Assembly (NCBI GenBank): GCA_945645715.1
Contig: CALZFJ010000010.1
Span: 1-15,346 of the forward strand
From: an uncultured Prevotellaceae bacterium
GTDB lineage: Bacteria; Bacteroidota; Bacteroidia; Bacteroidales; Muribaculaceae
Reading direction: 5' to 3'
Length of the DNA: 15,346 bases
Made by a program: the position numbers and the translations under genes. The notes under the pieces are model-generated. The model searched no databases. It saw only the letters and a program-made list of their open reading frames with translations, and had not been told where the DNA came from. Below are positions 1-5,630 of this stretch, piece after piece; position 1 is the stretch's first letter, and each line of letters opens with the position of its first letter.

Positions 1-1
1 C

Positions 2-835
2 CCCTCGGTATTCCTCGCACCTAAGGACTTCATCAACATCTTCCCCGGTATCTATATGGAGAACTCCTTCGGCAGCGGCCGTGTTATGAATATCTACAAC
101 TCACAGTTCATCGTGTTCTATCGCAGCCACGAGAAGCTCGAAAACGGCAACGATACCACCTATCTGCGCAGCCAAGGCTACATGGGCGGAACTGCCGAGG
201 TCATCTCTAACAACAACATGAGCCTCAAAGTGGCTCAGTCGGTGAAGGACATGATTGCCGGTGGCGACATGATTGTGCAATCACCTGCCGGATTTGAGGT
301 GCAAATCGACTTCCCTATCCAGGAAATCATCGACCGCTTCAAGGAAGGCGGCAACTCGAATATCGGTGTGGTAAACGACCTCACTTTTGAGATTCCGGTC
401 TATAACATCACCAACGACTATGGCATCAAGCCGCCAACTTATCTGCTCATGGTGAAAACCTCTGAGAAAGACGACTTCTTTGCCACAAACCACAAGACCG
501 ACAGCAAGACGTCGTTCTACGCCACCTACGACAATTCCACCCGCACCTACAAGTTCTCGGGAATGCGCAATTTCGTGCTCGACATTCTCAACAACAAGGG
601 CGGCATTGCCGATGAGACCGACAAGCACTTCACACTCACACCCGTTGATTTGATTGCCGAGAACACAAGCACATCGGGCAGCAGCTACTACTATTACTAC
701 TATTATGGCACATCGGTGTCTAATACCGAGGTTATAGGCATTCGCCCGGCTCTCAACAAGCCCTCAATCGCCCGCCTCGACCTCGACAACGCCATCATAC
801 GCTTCGTGTTCAGCACCCAGTCGCAGCGCCAATAA
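2..835 (+). CDS. DUF4270 family protein, C-terminal part (cut by window edge)
   Basis: The reading frame is open from the first bases, so the gene begins before the window; the first in-frame ATG at 56 is internal. The visible 277 residues open with a stretch around FINIFPGIYMENSFGSG that resembles the conserved part of DUF4270, a Bacteroidetes family of predicted secreted lipoproteins of unknown function. The rest is beta-rich and ends close to a run of seven tyrosines (codons at 686-706), followed by RPALNKPSIARLDLDNA, which looks like the usual C-terminal strand region. The signal peptide and lipobox would lie outside the window. A 10-bp stem-loop follows the stop at 894-921. Family assignment is from recognised motifs; the biological role is not known. 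Confidence 0.8.
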   Translation, partial: PSVFLAPKDFINIFPGIYMENSFGSGRVMNIYNSQFIVFYRSHEKLENGNDTTYLRSQGYMGGTAEVISNNNMSLKVAQSVKDMIAGGDMIVQSPAGFEVQIDFPIQEIIDRFKEGGNSNIGVVNDLTFEIPVYNITNDYGIKPPTYLLMVKTSEKDDFFATNHKTDSKTSFYATYDNSTRTYKFSGMRNFVLDILNNKGGIADETDKHFTLTPVDLIAENTSTSGSSYYYYYYYGTSVSNTEVIGIRPALNKPSIARLDLDNAIIRFVFSTQSQRQ

Positions 836-893
836 CGCTCTGCGCCGTGTCACGCTGCACCGAAAGTGACGATTTTTCCATCAAGGGAAGCAA

Positions 894-921
894 AAATTTC
901 AGCTAAAAGTGGCTGAAATTT
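894..921 (+). terminator. Stem-loop after the DUF4270 gene
   Basis: A perfect 10-bp inverted repeat (AAATTTCAGC at 894-903, GCTGAAATTT at 912-921) with an 8-nt loop lies about 60 nt after the stop codon. The run of T at the end of the right arm gives a modest U-tract. It may end the DUF4270 transcript just before the tRNA promoter. Confidence 0.5.
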
Positions 922-933
922 CTCAAAAATATG

Positions 934-941
934 TAACTTTG
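934..941 (+). promoter_or_regulatory. Promoter -7 box for tRNA-Thr
   Basis: TAACTTTG followed by C matches the Bacteroidetes -7 consensus TAnnTTTG and lies 26 nt before the tRNA. No clear -33 TTTG is seen. Confidence 0.5.
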
Positions 942-967
942 CACTCGCATCAGCAAAAGATGCACCA

Positions 968-1040
968 GCCGCAATAGCTCAGTTGGTAGAGCATTTCATT
1001 CGTAACGAAAAGGTCATGGGTTCGAGTCCCATTCGCGGCT
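968..1040 (+). tRNA. tRNA-Thr (anticodon CGT)
   Basis: A 73-nt cloverleaf can be folded by hand. The acceptor arm is GCCGCAA with TCGCGGC, the D-stem is GCTC/GAGC, the anticodon loop is TTCGTAA, and the T-stem is ATGGG/CCCAT around TTCGAGT. The discriminator is T and CCA is not encoded. The anticodon CGT reads ACG. Two positions are odd: A6 faces C67 in the acceptor stem, and A31 faces C39 at the base of the anticodon loop, both A-C mismatches. The gene has its own -7 box and is followed directly by a perfect 20-bp palindrome. Confidence 0.93.
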
Positions 1041-1041
1041 C

Positions 1042-1082
1042 ACAGCAACGCCCCTGAATCACTGATTCAGGGGCGTTGCTGT
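1042..1082 (+). terminator. Perfect 20-bp inverted repeat after tRNA-Thr
   Basis: The arms at 1042-1061 and 1063-1082 are perfectly complementary around a single base at 1062; a real hairpin would leave 3-5 nt unpaired at the tip. It sits 1 nt after the tRNA and 23 nt from the end of the opposing gene, so it could end transcription from both sides. Neither strand shows a strong T-tract after it, which is unlike a standard intrinsic terminator. Confidence 0.6.
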
Positions 1083-1105
1083 TATCTCAATAATTTCGGC
1101 AGTGC

Positions 1106-1462
1106 TTAGCTGGCGAGCACGAGCATCACCTTGCGCTTGCCAAGAGGCACATCGCTGAATGAGAAGCTCCATATCACATTTGCATCTTTATCGAGATTGT
1201 CGAAAAGTCCTTGCAAGGCTGCAATTTCGTTCACCGATACATTCATGTCGCACTTGTGCGACACAATATTTACAGCCACATTCTTGTAGCCTCCAAAATC
1301 GGTGCTTTCAATCGATGCAACAGCTTCCTTCACTGTGTTTCCTTCAAGCTCGCTAAAGCGATAAGTTTCACATTCATTCAAAAACGCCAAATCTTTTGGC
1401 GACATCGACACTAAGCCCGGTTGGCACATAGTATCTACAATTTTTTCCAGTTCGTTACACAT
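1106..1462 (-). CDS. Stand-alone FtsZ C-terminal-domain-like protein (118 aa)
   Basis: The protein resembles the part of FtsZ from the end of helix H7 through the C-terminal (2-layer sandwich) domain. Residues 5-27 (LEKIVDTMCQPGLVSM then SPKDLAFL) line up with the FtsZ segment GIAELITRPGLMNVDFADVR. Residues 46-68 correspond to the A-x-AISSP...GARGVLVNI strand region, and 76-118 to the final helix and strands ending in VVATG. The N-terminal GTP-binding domain and tubulin signature GGGTGTG are absent. At the T7 loop position NVDFAD the protein has SMSPKD, so only the last acidic residue is kept. A TAACTTTG box at 1491-1498 gives it its own promoter and a short leader; the start at 1462 lies after it. 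The alignment is from memory of E. coli FtsZ, not computed. Function is unknown; it could cap or modulate FtsZ filaments. Confidence 0.65.
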   Translation of the reverse strand: MCNELEKIVDTMCQPGLVSMSPKDLAFLNECETYRFSELEGNTVKEAVASIESTDFGGYKNVAVNIVSHKCDMNVSVNEIAALQGLFDNLDKDANVIWSFSFSDVPLGKRKVMLVLAS

Positions 1463-1490
1463 ATATCAAAACTAAGTTCAAACAACGCTG

Positions 1491-1498
1491 CAAAGTTA
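1491..1498 (-). promoter_or_regulatory. Promoter -7 box for the FtsZ-like gene
   Basis: On the minus strand TAACTTTG followed by C fits TAnnTTTG and lies 28 nt before the start codon. No convincing -33 element is visible. Confidence 0.5.
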
Positions 1499-1713
1499 CG
1501 AATTTTTAGCCACACTTCATAGCTATCTGCCACATTTTCAGCACATTTTATTTCATATCAATCAGCAATTTAGCAAAGCGCACCACATAAATGCAACAAT
1601 TTTAACAACAGTGCCAGCCATAAAAATAAATTTTAAAATAGCGCCATTTATTCTACAACTATTAAATTATATAAAATTTCAATTACGATAGGTAGGTTGT
1701 TCAGTTTTTTTTG

Positions 1714-1721
1714 TATTTTTG
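1714..1721 (+). promoter_or_regulatory. Promoter -7 box for nagA
   Basis: TATTTTTG followed by C matches TAnnTTTG. The upstream -33 region (GGTAGGTTG) matches only weakly. It implies a leader of about 140 nt before the nagA start. Confidence 0.5.
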
Positions 1722-1739
1722 CACTATAAATCAGCCTGC

Positions 1740-1763
1740 CACAAGATTGCACTGCAACTTGTG
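1740..1763 (+). promoter_or_regulatory. Stem-loop in the nagA leader
   Basis: CACAAG (1740-1745) pairs with CTTGTG (1758-1763), and inside it TTGC (1747-1750) pairs with GCAA (1754-1757) around a 3-nt loop. Flanking CAGCC (1732-1736) and GGCTG (1776-1780) could close a larger stem. No known riboswitch class is recognised. Confidence 0.4.
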
Positions 1764-1867
1764 CGACAAGCAGAGGGCTGGTGCCACGCTAATGCCAACA
1801 CTACCCTCATAAAGCAGAGACTAACAAACATTTCATACAACACAATTATTTATTACCCATCAGCAAT

Positions 1868-3028
1868 ATGTTAAAGCAAATAGTAAATGGTCGCATCCTC
1901 ACCCCTCAAGGCTGGATAAACGGAGGTTCGGTAATCTACGATGACAATCACATTCTCGAAGTGCGAAACAATAGCTACTTAGTTGCCGAAGCCCGGGAAG
2001 TTATCGACGCTAAAGGTATGACTGTAGCCCCTGGCGGTGTGGAAATCCACATCCACGGTGGTGGCGGTCGCGACTTTATGGAAGGAACCGAAGATGCTTT
2101 CAGAGAAGCCATCAATGCCCACATGCAGCATGGCACCACAAGTATCTTCCCCACACTATCGTCATCTACAATACCAATGATTGAAGCTGCTGCCGAAACT
2201 TGCACCAAACTCATGCAAGAGCCCAACAGCCCCGTGCTCGGTCTTCACCTCGAAGGTCACTACCTCAATATGCGCAAAGCCGGAGGTCAATTCCCCGAGA
2301 ACATCAAAGACCCCGACCCAAAGGAATATGTACACATCGTTGAAGACTACAACTGTGTGCGCCGCTGGGACGCTGCTCCTGAGCTGCCGGGTGCTATGCA
2401 GTTTGGCAAATACATCACATCTAAAGGCATTATCGCTGCCGTGGCTCACACCGAGGCCGACTATAAAGTTATAAAAGAGGCTCGCGAATCGGGCTACTCT
2501 CACGCCACCCACTTCTACAACGCCATGCCCGGTTTCCACAACAACCGCGAGTATAAGCACGAAGGTACGGTAGAGAGTATCTACCTCATGGACGACATGA
2601 CCGTAGAAATGATTGCCGACGGAATCCATGTGCCCCACACCATCATGCGCCTCATCTACAAGATTAAGGGCGTGGAGCGCACTGCTCTCATCACCGATGC
2701 ACTTGCCTGCTCGGCAAGCGCCACCGACAAGGCTTTCGACCCACGCGTAATCATCGAAGACGGCGTGTGCAAGCTCGCCGACCGCTCTGCCCTCGCCGGC
2801 AGCATCGCCACTATGGACCGACTCATCAAGACTGCCGTGGATATCGCTGAAATTCCGCTCGCCGACGCCATTCGCATGGCTTCAGAGACTCCGGCACGAA
2901 TCATGGGTGTATATGACCGCAAAGGCTCCATTCAGCGCGGTAAAGACGCCGATTTCATCGTCCTCGATCACGACAACTACCTGCGCGGCGTGATTGCCAT
3001 GGGCGAGCAGAAGCTCAACATCATCTAA
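1868..3028 (+). CDS. nagA: N-acetylglucosamine-6-phosphate deacetylase
   Basis: This cytoplasmic amidohydrolase removes the acetyl group from GlcNAc-6-phosphate, giving glucosamine-6-phosphate and acetate, a step in amino-sugar and cell-wall sugar recycling. The 386 residues match the family length. Visible active-site features in order: H61-x-H63 (EIHIHGGGG) near the first strand, E129 in GLHLEGHYLN, H194 in AVAHTEADY, H215 in HATHFYNAM, the substrate-binding HNNREYKHEG around 224-232, DGIHVP at 251-256, and the catalytic Asp D277 in LITDALACSA. The C-terminal KGSIQRGKDADFIVLD is typical of amidohydrolases. The gene is alone on its strand with a 140-nt leader; no nagB or transporter is adjacent. 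A BadF-family sugar kinase about 5 kb away may act in the same pathway. Confidence 0.95.
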   Translation: MLKQIVNGRILTPQGWINGGSVIYDDNHILEVRNNSYLVAEAREVIDAKGMTVAPGGVEIHIHGGGGRDFMEGTEDAFREAINAHMQHGTTSIFPTLSSSTIPMIEAAAETCTKLMQEPNSPVLGLHLEGHYLNMRKAGGQFPENIKDPDPKEYVHIVEDYNCVRRWDAAPELPGAMQFGKYITSKGIIAAVAHTEADYKVIKEARESGYSHATHFYNAMPGFHNNREYKHEGTVESIYLMDDMTVEMIADGIHVPHTIMRLIYKIKGVERTALITDALACSASATDKAFDPRVIIEDGVCKLADRSALAGSIATMDRLIKTAVDIAEIPLADAIRMASETPARIMGVYDRKGSIQRGKDADFIVLDHDNYLRGVIAMGEQKLNII

Positions 3029-3085
3029 GCACATCTGCACCCTCTATTCCGAGCAATCAGTCCGGAATATGGTCCTGATATACCT

Positions 3086-3121
3086 CGACCGGGCAAAGAA
3101 CAACGTTTTTTTGCCCGGTCG
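3086..3121 (+). terminator. Stem-loop after nagA
   Basis: CGACCGGGCAAA (3086-3097) pairs perfectly with TTTGCCCGGTCG (3110-3121). It lies 58 nt after the nagA stop. T residues lie in the loop rather than after the stem, so termination strength is uncertain. Confidence 0.5.
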
Positions 3122-3143
3122 TTGCAAAAAAACCGCCCAAACT

Positions 3144-3175
3144 ATTGCAAGATACAGAAAAAGTTCTTACCTTTG
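3144..3175 (+). promoter_or_regulatory. Promoter of tRNA-His
   Basis: ATTG (3144-3147), 20 nt spacing, then TACCTTTG (3168-3175) followed by C, a good fit to the Bacteroidetes promoter; the tRNA starts 24 nt downstream. Confidence 0.65.
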
Positions 3176-3199
3176 CACTCGTTAAAACCAACGTACATG

Positions 3200-3276
<77 letters not shown>

Positions 3277-3278
3277 CT

Positions 3279-3314
3279 AAAAAGAGGAAATTCCCACCGG
3301 ATTTCCTCTTTTTT
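3279..3314 (+). terminator. Intrinsic terminator of tRNA-His
   Basis: A perfect 13-bp stem (AAAAAGAGGAAAT with ATTTCCTCTTTTT) with a 9-nt loop ends in a T-run right after the tRNA. Confidence 0.85.
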
Positions 3315-3360
3315 CATTTCATACCCTCTCTCACCCCCGGCAATCAAATAGACGTCAATC

Positions 3361-3395
3361 AAAAAAGCCACTGCTCGCGATGCAGTGGCTTTTTT
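3361..3395 (-). terminator. Terminator of rplS, possibly bidirectional
   Basis: AAAAAAGCCACTGC (3361-3374) and GCAGTGGCTTTTTT (3382-3395) form a perfect 14-bp stem with a 7-nt loop. Read on the minus strand it lies about 30 nt after the rplS stop and ends in six T. It could also back up the tRNA-His terminator from the plus side. Confidence 0.85.
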
Positions 3396-3426
3396 ATCGT
3401 TTTTGAGGTAATTTGTTTCTCTGCAA

Positions 3427-3780
3427 TTACTTCACTACGCGACGCTCCTTGATGCGAGCCTTCTTGCCGGTGAGATTGCGAAGATAATACAACTTAGCAC
3501 GGCGAACCTTACCATACTTGTTAACCTCGATACTGTCGATGAATGGTGAGTCCATTGGGAAGATACGCTCTACACCTATGTTGTCGCTCATCTTGCGAAC
3601 GGTGAAACGCTTCTTCTGTCCCTCGCCAGAGATGCGGATAACCACGCCTTTGTAAACCTGAACGCGCTCCTTGTTACCCTCCTTGATGCGATATGCTACC
3701 GAGATGGTATCACCGGGGCCAAATGCAGGAAATTCCTTGGCAGTTGCAAATGCCTCTTCTGCGATTTTAATTAAATCCAT
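3427..3780 (-). CDS. rplS: 50S ribosomal protein L19
   Basis: The protein is a structural component of the large ribosomal subunit at the interface with the 30S subunit. The 117 residues beginning MDLIKIAEEAF show the L19 core: FGPGDTISVAYRIKEG, then RVQVYKGVVIRISG, and the closing basic segment YGKVRRAKLYYLRNLTGKKARI. An in-frame ATG 20 codons further upstream (3840) was not used because the added residues (MWLVILREDLYK...) do not belong to the family. The promoter at 3874-3905 gives a leader of about 90 nt. It is transcribed alone, without rpsP, rimM or trmD next to it, as is common in Bacteroidetes. Confidence 0.97.
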   Translation of the reverse strand: MDLIKIAEEAFATAKEFPAFGPGDTISVAYRIKEGNKERVQVYKGVVIRISGEGQKKRFTVRKMSDNIGVERIFPMDSPFIDSIEVNKYGKVRRAKLYYLRNLTGKKARIKERRVVK

Positions 3781-3873
3781 TGTCTTTTTATATATGTTAT
3801 AACGTTTATATAAATCCTCTCGCAATATAACAAGCCACACGTTTCTTCTTGCCAGAGATTACGAAAAGCGGTG

Positions 3874-3905
3874 CAAAGATAGCTATTTTTCGCGTAATCA
3901 CCAAA
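3874..3905 (-). promoter_or_regulatory. rplS: Promoter of rplS
   Basis: On the minus strand TTTG (3902-3905), 20 nt, then TATCTTTG (3874-3881) followed by C: an almost ideal Bacteroidetes promoter, as expected for a ribosomal protein gene. Confidence 0.75.
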
Positions 3906-3925
3906 TCTTTCGCCTATTTACGCTC

Positions 3926-3944
3926 TTTTTTCGGCACGAAAAAA
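3926..3944 (-). terminator. AT-rich stem-loop after the DUF3109 gene
   Basis: TTTTTTCG and CGAAAAAA pair perfectly (8 bp) around a 3-nt loop, 36 nt after the DUF3109 stop and just upstream of the rplS promoter. The stem is weak, so it is only a candidate terminator. Confidence 0.4.
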
Positions 3945-3980
3945 TCCTCTCCGTAAAATTCACCACCGCATCACACTGCC

Positions 3981-4562
3981 TCAATCGCCATACTGCTCAA
4001 GATAGAGCTTGCACGCCTGCTCAAGCTCGGCATACCACTCAGCTCCAAACCGCCGTATCAGCGGCTCCTTCAGGAATTGATACAAGCGCACACCCTTCGC
4101 CCTGCCAAGCACCTCTGCAGCCTTGCAGATCTTCCAGCGATGGAAATTCACAGCCGTGTAGCGCGACAGCTCCTGGAGACGTAGCGGATAGAGATGGCAC
4201 GAAATGGGCTTGTAGAAGTCGGTCTTCCCGGCACGATAAGCCTTCTCGATGGCACACTGGCACATTCCGCCCTCACCGTAGCAAGTGAACACACAGTTGC
4301 GCCCATCTACTATCTGCGTCACCAGGTCGCCCTCCTCATCTATGTAGCCCACACCCTGCTCCTCTATCACCTTGCGAGCTTGAGGCATCAAGTCGTTCCA
4401 CACCACGGGTACTATCTCCTTCAGCTTCTCATATTCCTCCTTGGTGATAGGAGCTCCGGCATCGCCCTCAATGCAGCACTCGCCGAGGCACTTGCCCAGA
4501 TCACAAATGAAAAAGCGCTCCACCACGTCGAGGCTCACTAACGTATCTTTGATTTGTAGCAT
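3981..4562 (-). CDS. DUF3109 family cysteine-rich protein
   Basis: The 193-residue protein starting MLQIKDTLVSLDVVERFF matches the conserved Bacteroidetes DUF3109 family, whose role is not established. Ten cysteines stand out: C20, C25, C29 and C30 in the segment FICDLGKCLGECCIEGD, C90 and C94, C101 and C103 in MCQCAIEKAYR, C122 in PISCHLYP and C146. This recalls the YkgJ-type CxxxC clusters thought to hold a metal or iron-sulphur centre, but this is inference. The longer frame opening at 4643 is unlikely because the -7 box at 4641-4648 would put the RNA start after that ATG. A start at 4580 (MTEEIE) is also possible; the one at 4562 has AGAAGAG about 8 nt upstream and fits the family. Confidence 0.88.
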   Translation of the reverse strand: MLQIKDTLVSLDVVERFFICDLGKCLGECCIEGDAGAPITKEEYEKLKEIVPVVWNDLMPQARKVIEEQGVGYIDEEGDLVTQIVDGRNCVFTCYGEGGMCQCAIEKAYRAGKTDFYKPISCHLYPLRLQELSRYTAVNFHRWKICKAAEVLGRAKGVRLYQFLKEPLIRRFGAEWYAELEQACKLYLEQYGD

Positions 4563-4640
4563 TTCTATCTCTTCTGTCATTATTTTTGTTATAATTATCA
4601 CAGCAGGCAGCCTTGCGCCCTCCCGCCTTTTTACGATTTG

Positions 4641-4648
4641 CAAAAATA
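4641..4648 (-). promoter_or_regulatory. Promoter -7 box of the DUF3109 gene
   Basis: TATTTTTG followed by C on the minus strand fits TAnnTTTG. It rules out the upstream-most ATG at 4643. No clear -33 element is seen. Confidence 0.5.
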
Positions 4649-4900
4649 AGTAAAATCCACTATATTTACACCATAAAAAACAAGAAAGTTCCTCGCATCA
4701 CTGCGAAGAACTTTGTGCATAAACGATATTTTACAGTCAATTATAGTTTTCGAGCTTCATTCCATTGTATTCCGGCATTACAGTCGGAATCATCGGGTCA
4801 ATTCTCTGAAAAACCTCTTTTGTCATTATTCTTGTGCAAAAATATCGTCGGGATATTACACTGTAATAACATTGATGTAACATTTACTCCGTTCGTTAAA
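4649..4900. other. Non-coding stretch downstream of the pseudogene
   Basis: Apart from the terminator-like hairpin at 4685-4714, it contains small palindromes (ATTCCG/CGGAAT at 4769-4790 and ATTACA-C-TGTAAT at 4855-4867). No coding signal is supported. Confidence 0.5.
4685..4714 (-). terminator. Stem-loop and T-run, likely terminator of the decayed gene
   Basis: A 13-bp stem with one mismatch (AAAGTTCCTCGCA with TGCGAAGAACTTT) around TCAC is followed on the minus strand by CTTGTTTTTT. It lies downstream of the pseudogene at 4901-5322 and probably once ended its transcript. Confidence 0.6.
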
Positions 4901-5322
4901 TCAATAGTCCGTGTTGTTGGGGTCGAAATTTGTCCAGCCGTCCATCCAAGTGTCACCGGCACCGAATGTTCCCACATAGTTCACAGGAGTAACGCCATTG
5001 AGCAATGCTGCGCCAATAAGCTAGCTTCCTGCCTGTGGCATATAGGCGGCACCTGCACCTGCTGCATCGGTGAGAAGCAGCTCTGAGGCATCGGCAATGC
5101 TCTTGTTGCCATCTTGTGCAAGGAAATAGGTGTGTGAATATGATGGCTGTGTGGCATCATCACCATTGAGGCAAGCACAGCCACAGCCACCGTTCTTCTC
5201 AATAAAAATCCTTGCAACAAACCTCTCAATTTCTCAATTTCAAGCATAGTCCCTTCGCGCAATTCTTGAAAAATGCCGGTCAAGCCTAAGCCTACCCGAT
5301 TAGCAAATGTTCTTTTCATCAA
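4901..5322 (-). pseudogene. Decayed secreted lipoprotein gene
   Basis: In the frame ending with TGA at 4901-4903, the minus strand reads as a plausible Bacteroidetes surface lipoprotein end: a segment CLNGDDATQPSYSHTYFLAQ, then SELLLTDAAGAGAAYMPQ, an in-frame TAG at 5021-5023, then LIGAALLNGVTPVNYVG and GWTNFDPNNTDY. A hydrophobic signal-peptide-like stretch (GLLQGFLLRRTVAVAVLA) lies upstream in a different frame. Joining the two would put a lipobox-like VLA near the Cys, so a frameshift near 5168-5180 is inferred. The open frame 4981-5322 itself changes into nonsense after the signal peptide. I do not recognise the family beyond the Bacteroidetes-style W-T-x-F-D-P-x-N ending. A terminator at 4685-4714 remains. 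Confidence 0.65.
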
Positions 5323-5530
5323 TATATACTGTTTTTGTTTTCCGCTGCAAAGTTCACCCTAAATAATCACAACGATGTGACAATTCATTCACATTTCTAT
5401 ATCATTCCATATTTCTCCATATCTTTCCGCATATTTCATTCCAAATCTTTCAGCCGAAATCACCCGTCACATCACATTGTATCCACATTTTCACATTTTA
5501 TCCTTCAGTCGCCCCAATTTTACCGCTCAC
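5323..5530. other. AT-rich spacer with no gene
   Basis: No coding frame or strong hairpin is supported. A near-consensus minus -7 box (GAACTTTG at 5346-5353) may be the remnant promoter of the pseudogene. Confidence 0.4.
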
Positions 5531-5564
5531 ATTGTGGCACTAATTGATTTTTTTCGTATTTTTG
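5531..5564 (+). promoter_or_regulatory. Promoter of the AAA/DUF4143 ATPase gene
   Basis: ATTG (5531-5534), 22 nt, then TATTTTTG (5557-5564) followed by C. The RNA start would be near 5571, placing the repeats at 5587-5621 in the early leader. Confidence 0.55.
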
Positions 5565-5586
5565 CATCACAAACAAAATCCTCAGC

Positions 5587-5621
5587 GCACTGCGTAAAAA
5601 TACGCAATGCACTGCGTAAAA
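5587..5621 (+). repeat. Two 13-bp direct repeats, 22 bp apart, in the ATPase leader
   Basis: GCACTGCGTAAAA occurs at 5587-5599 and 5609-5621. The 22-bp period is about two helical turns. Between them TGCGTA (5591-5596) and TACGCA (5601-5606) form an inverted repeat, so the TGCGTA core is present three times in 28 bp (one inverted). It looks like an operator for a dimeric or tetrameric DNA-binding protein; the binder is unknown. Confidence 0.6.
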
Positions 5622-5630
5622 TGTAAAGCC

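Larger units (their letters stand above)
1463..1867. other. 405-bp divergent intergenic region
   Basis: This AT-rich spacer separates the FtsZ-like gene (minus) and nagA (plus). It holds the two promoters listed separately and the transcribed leader of nagA with a hairpin. No coding signal was seen in between. Confidence 0.7.

Noticed and set aside
3427..3840. Longer rplS product starting at 3840
   Set aside because: The extra 20 residues do not resemble L19 and the family start is at 3780.
4194..4541. 115-aa plus-strand open frame
   Set aside because: It lies antisense to the conserved DUF3109 gene and has no recognisable features.
4981..5322. 113-aa minus-strand open frame read as an intact gene
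   Set aside because: Only its first half (signal-peptide-like) is protein-like; the credible lipoprotein sequence continues in another frame, so it is part of a pseudogene.
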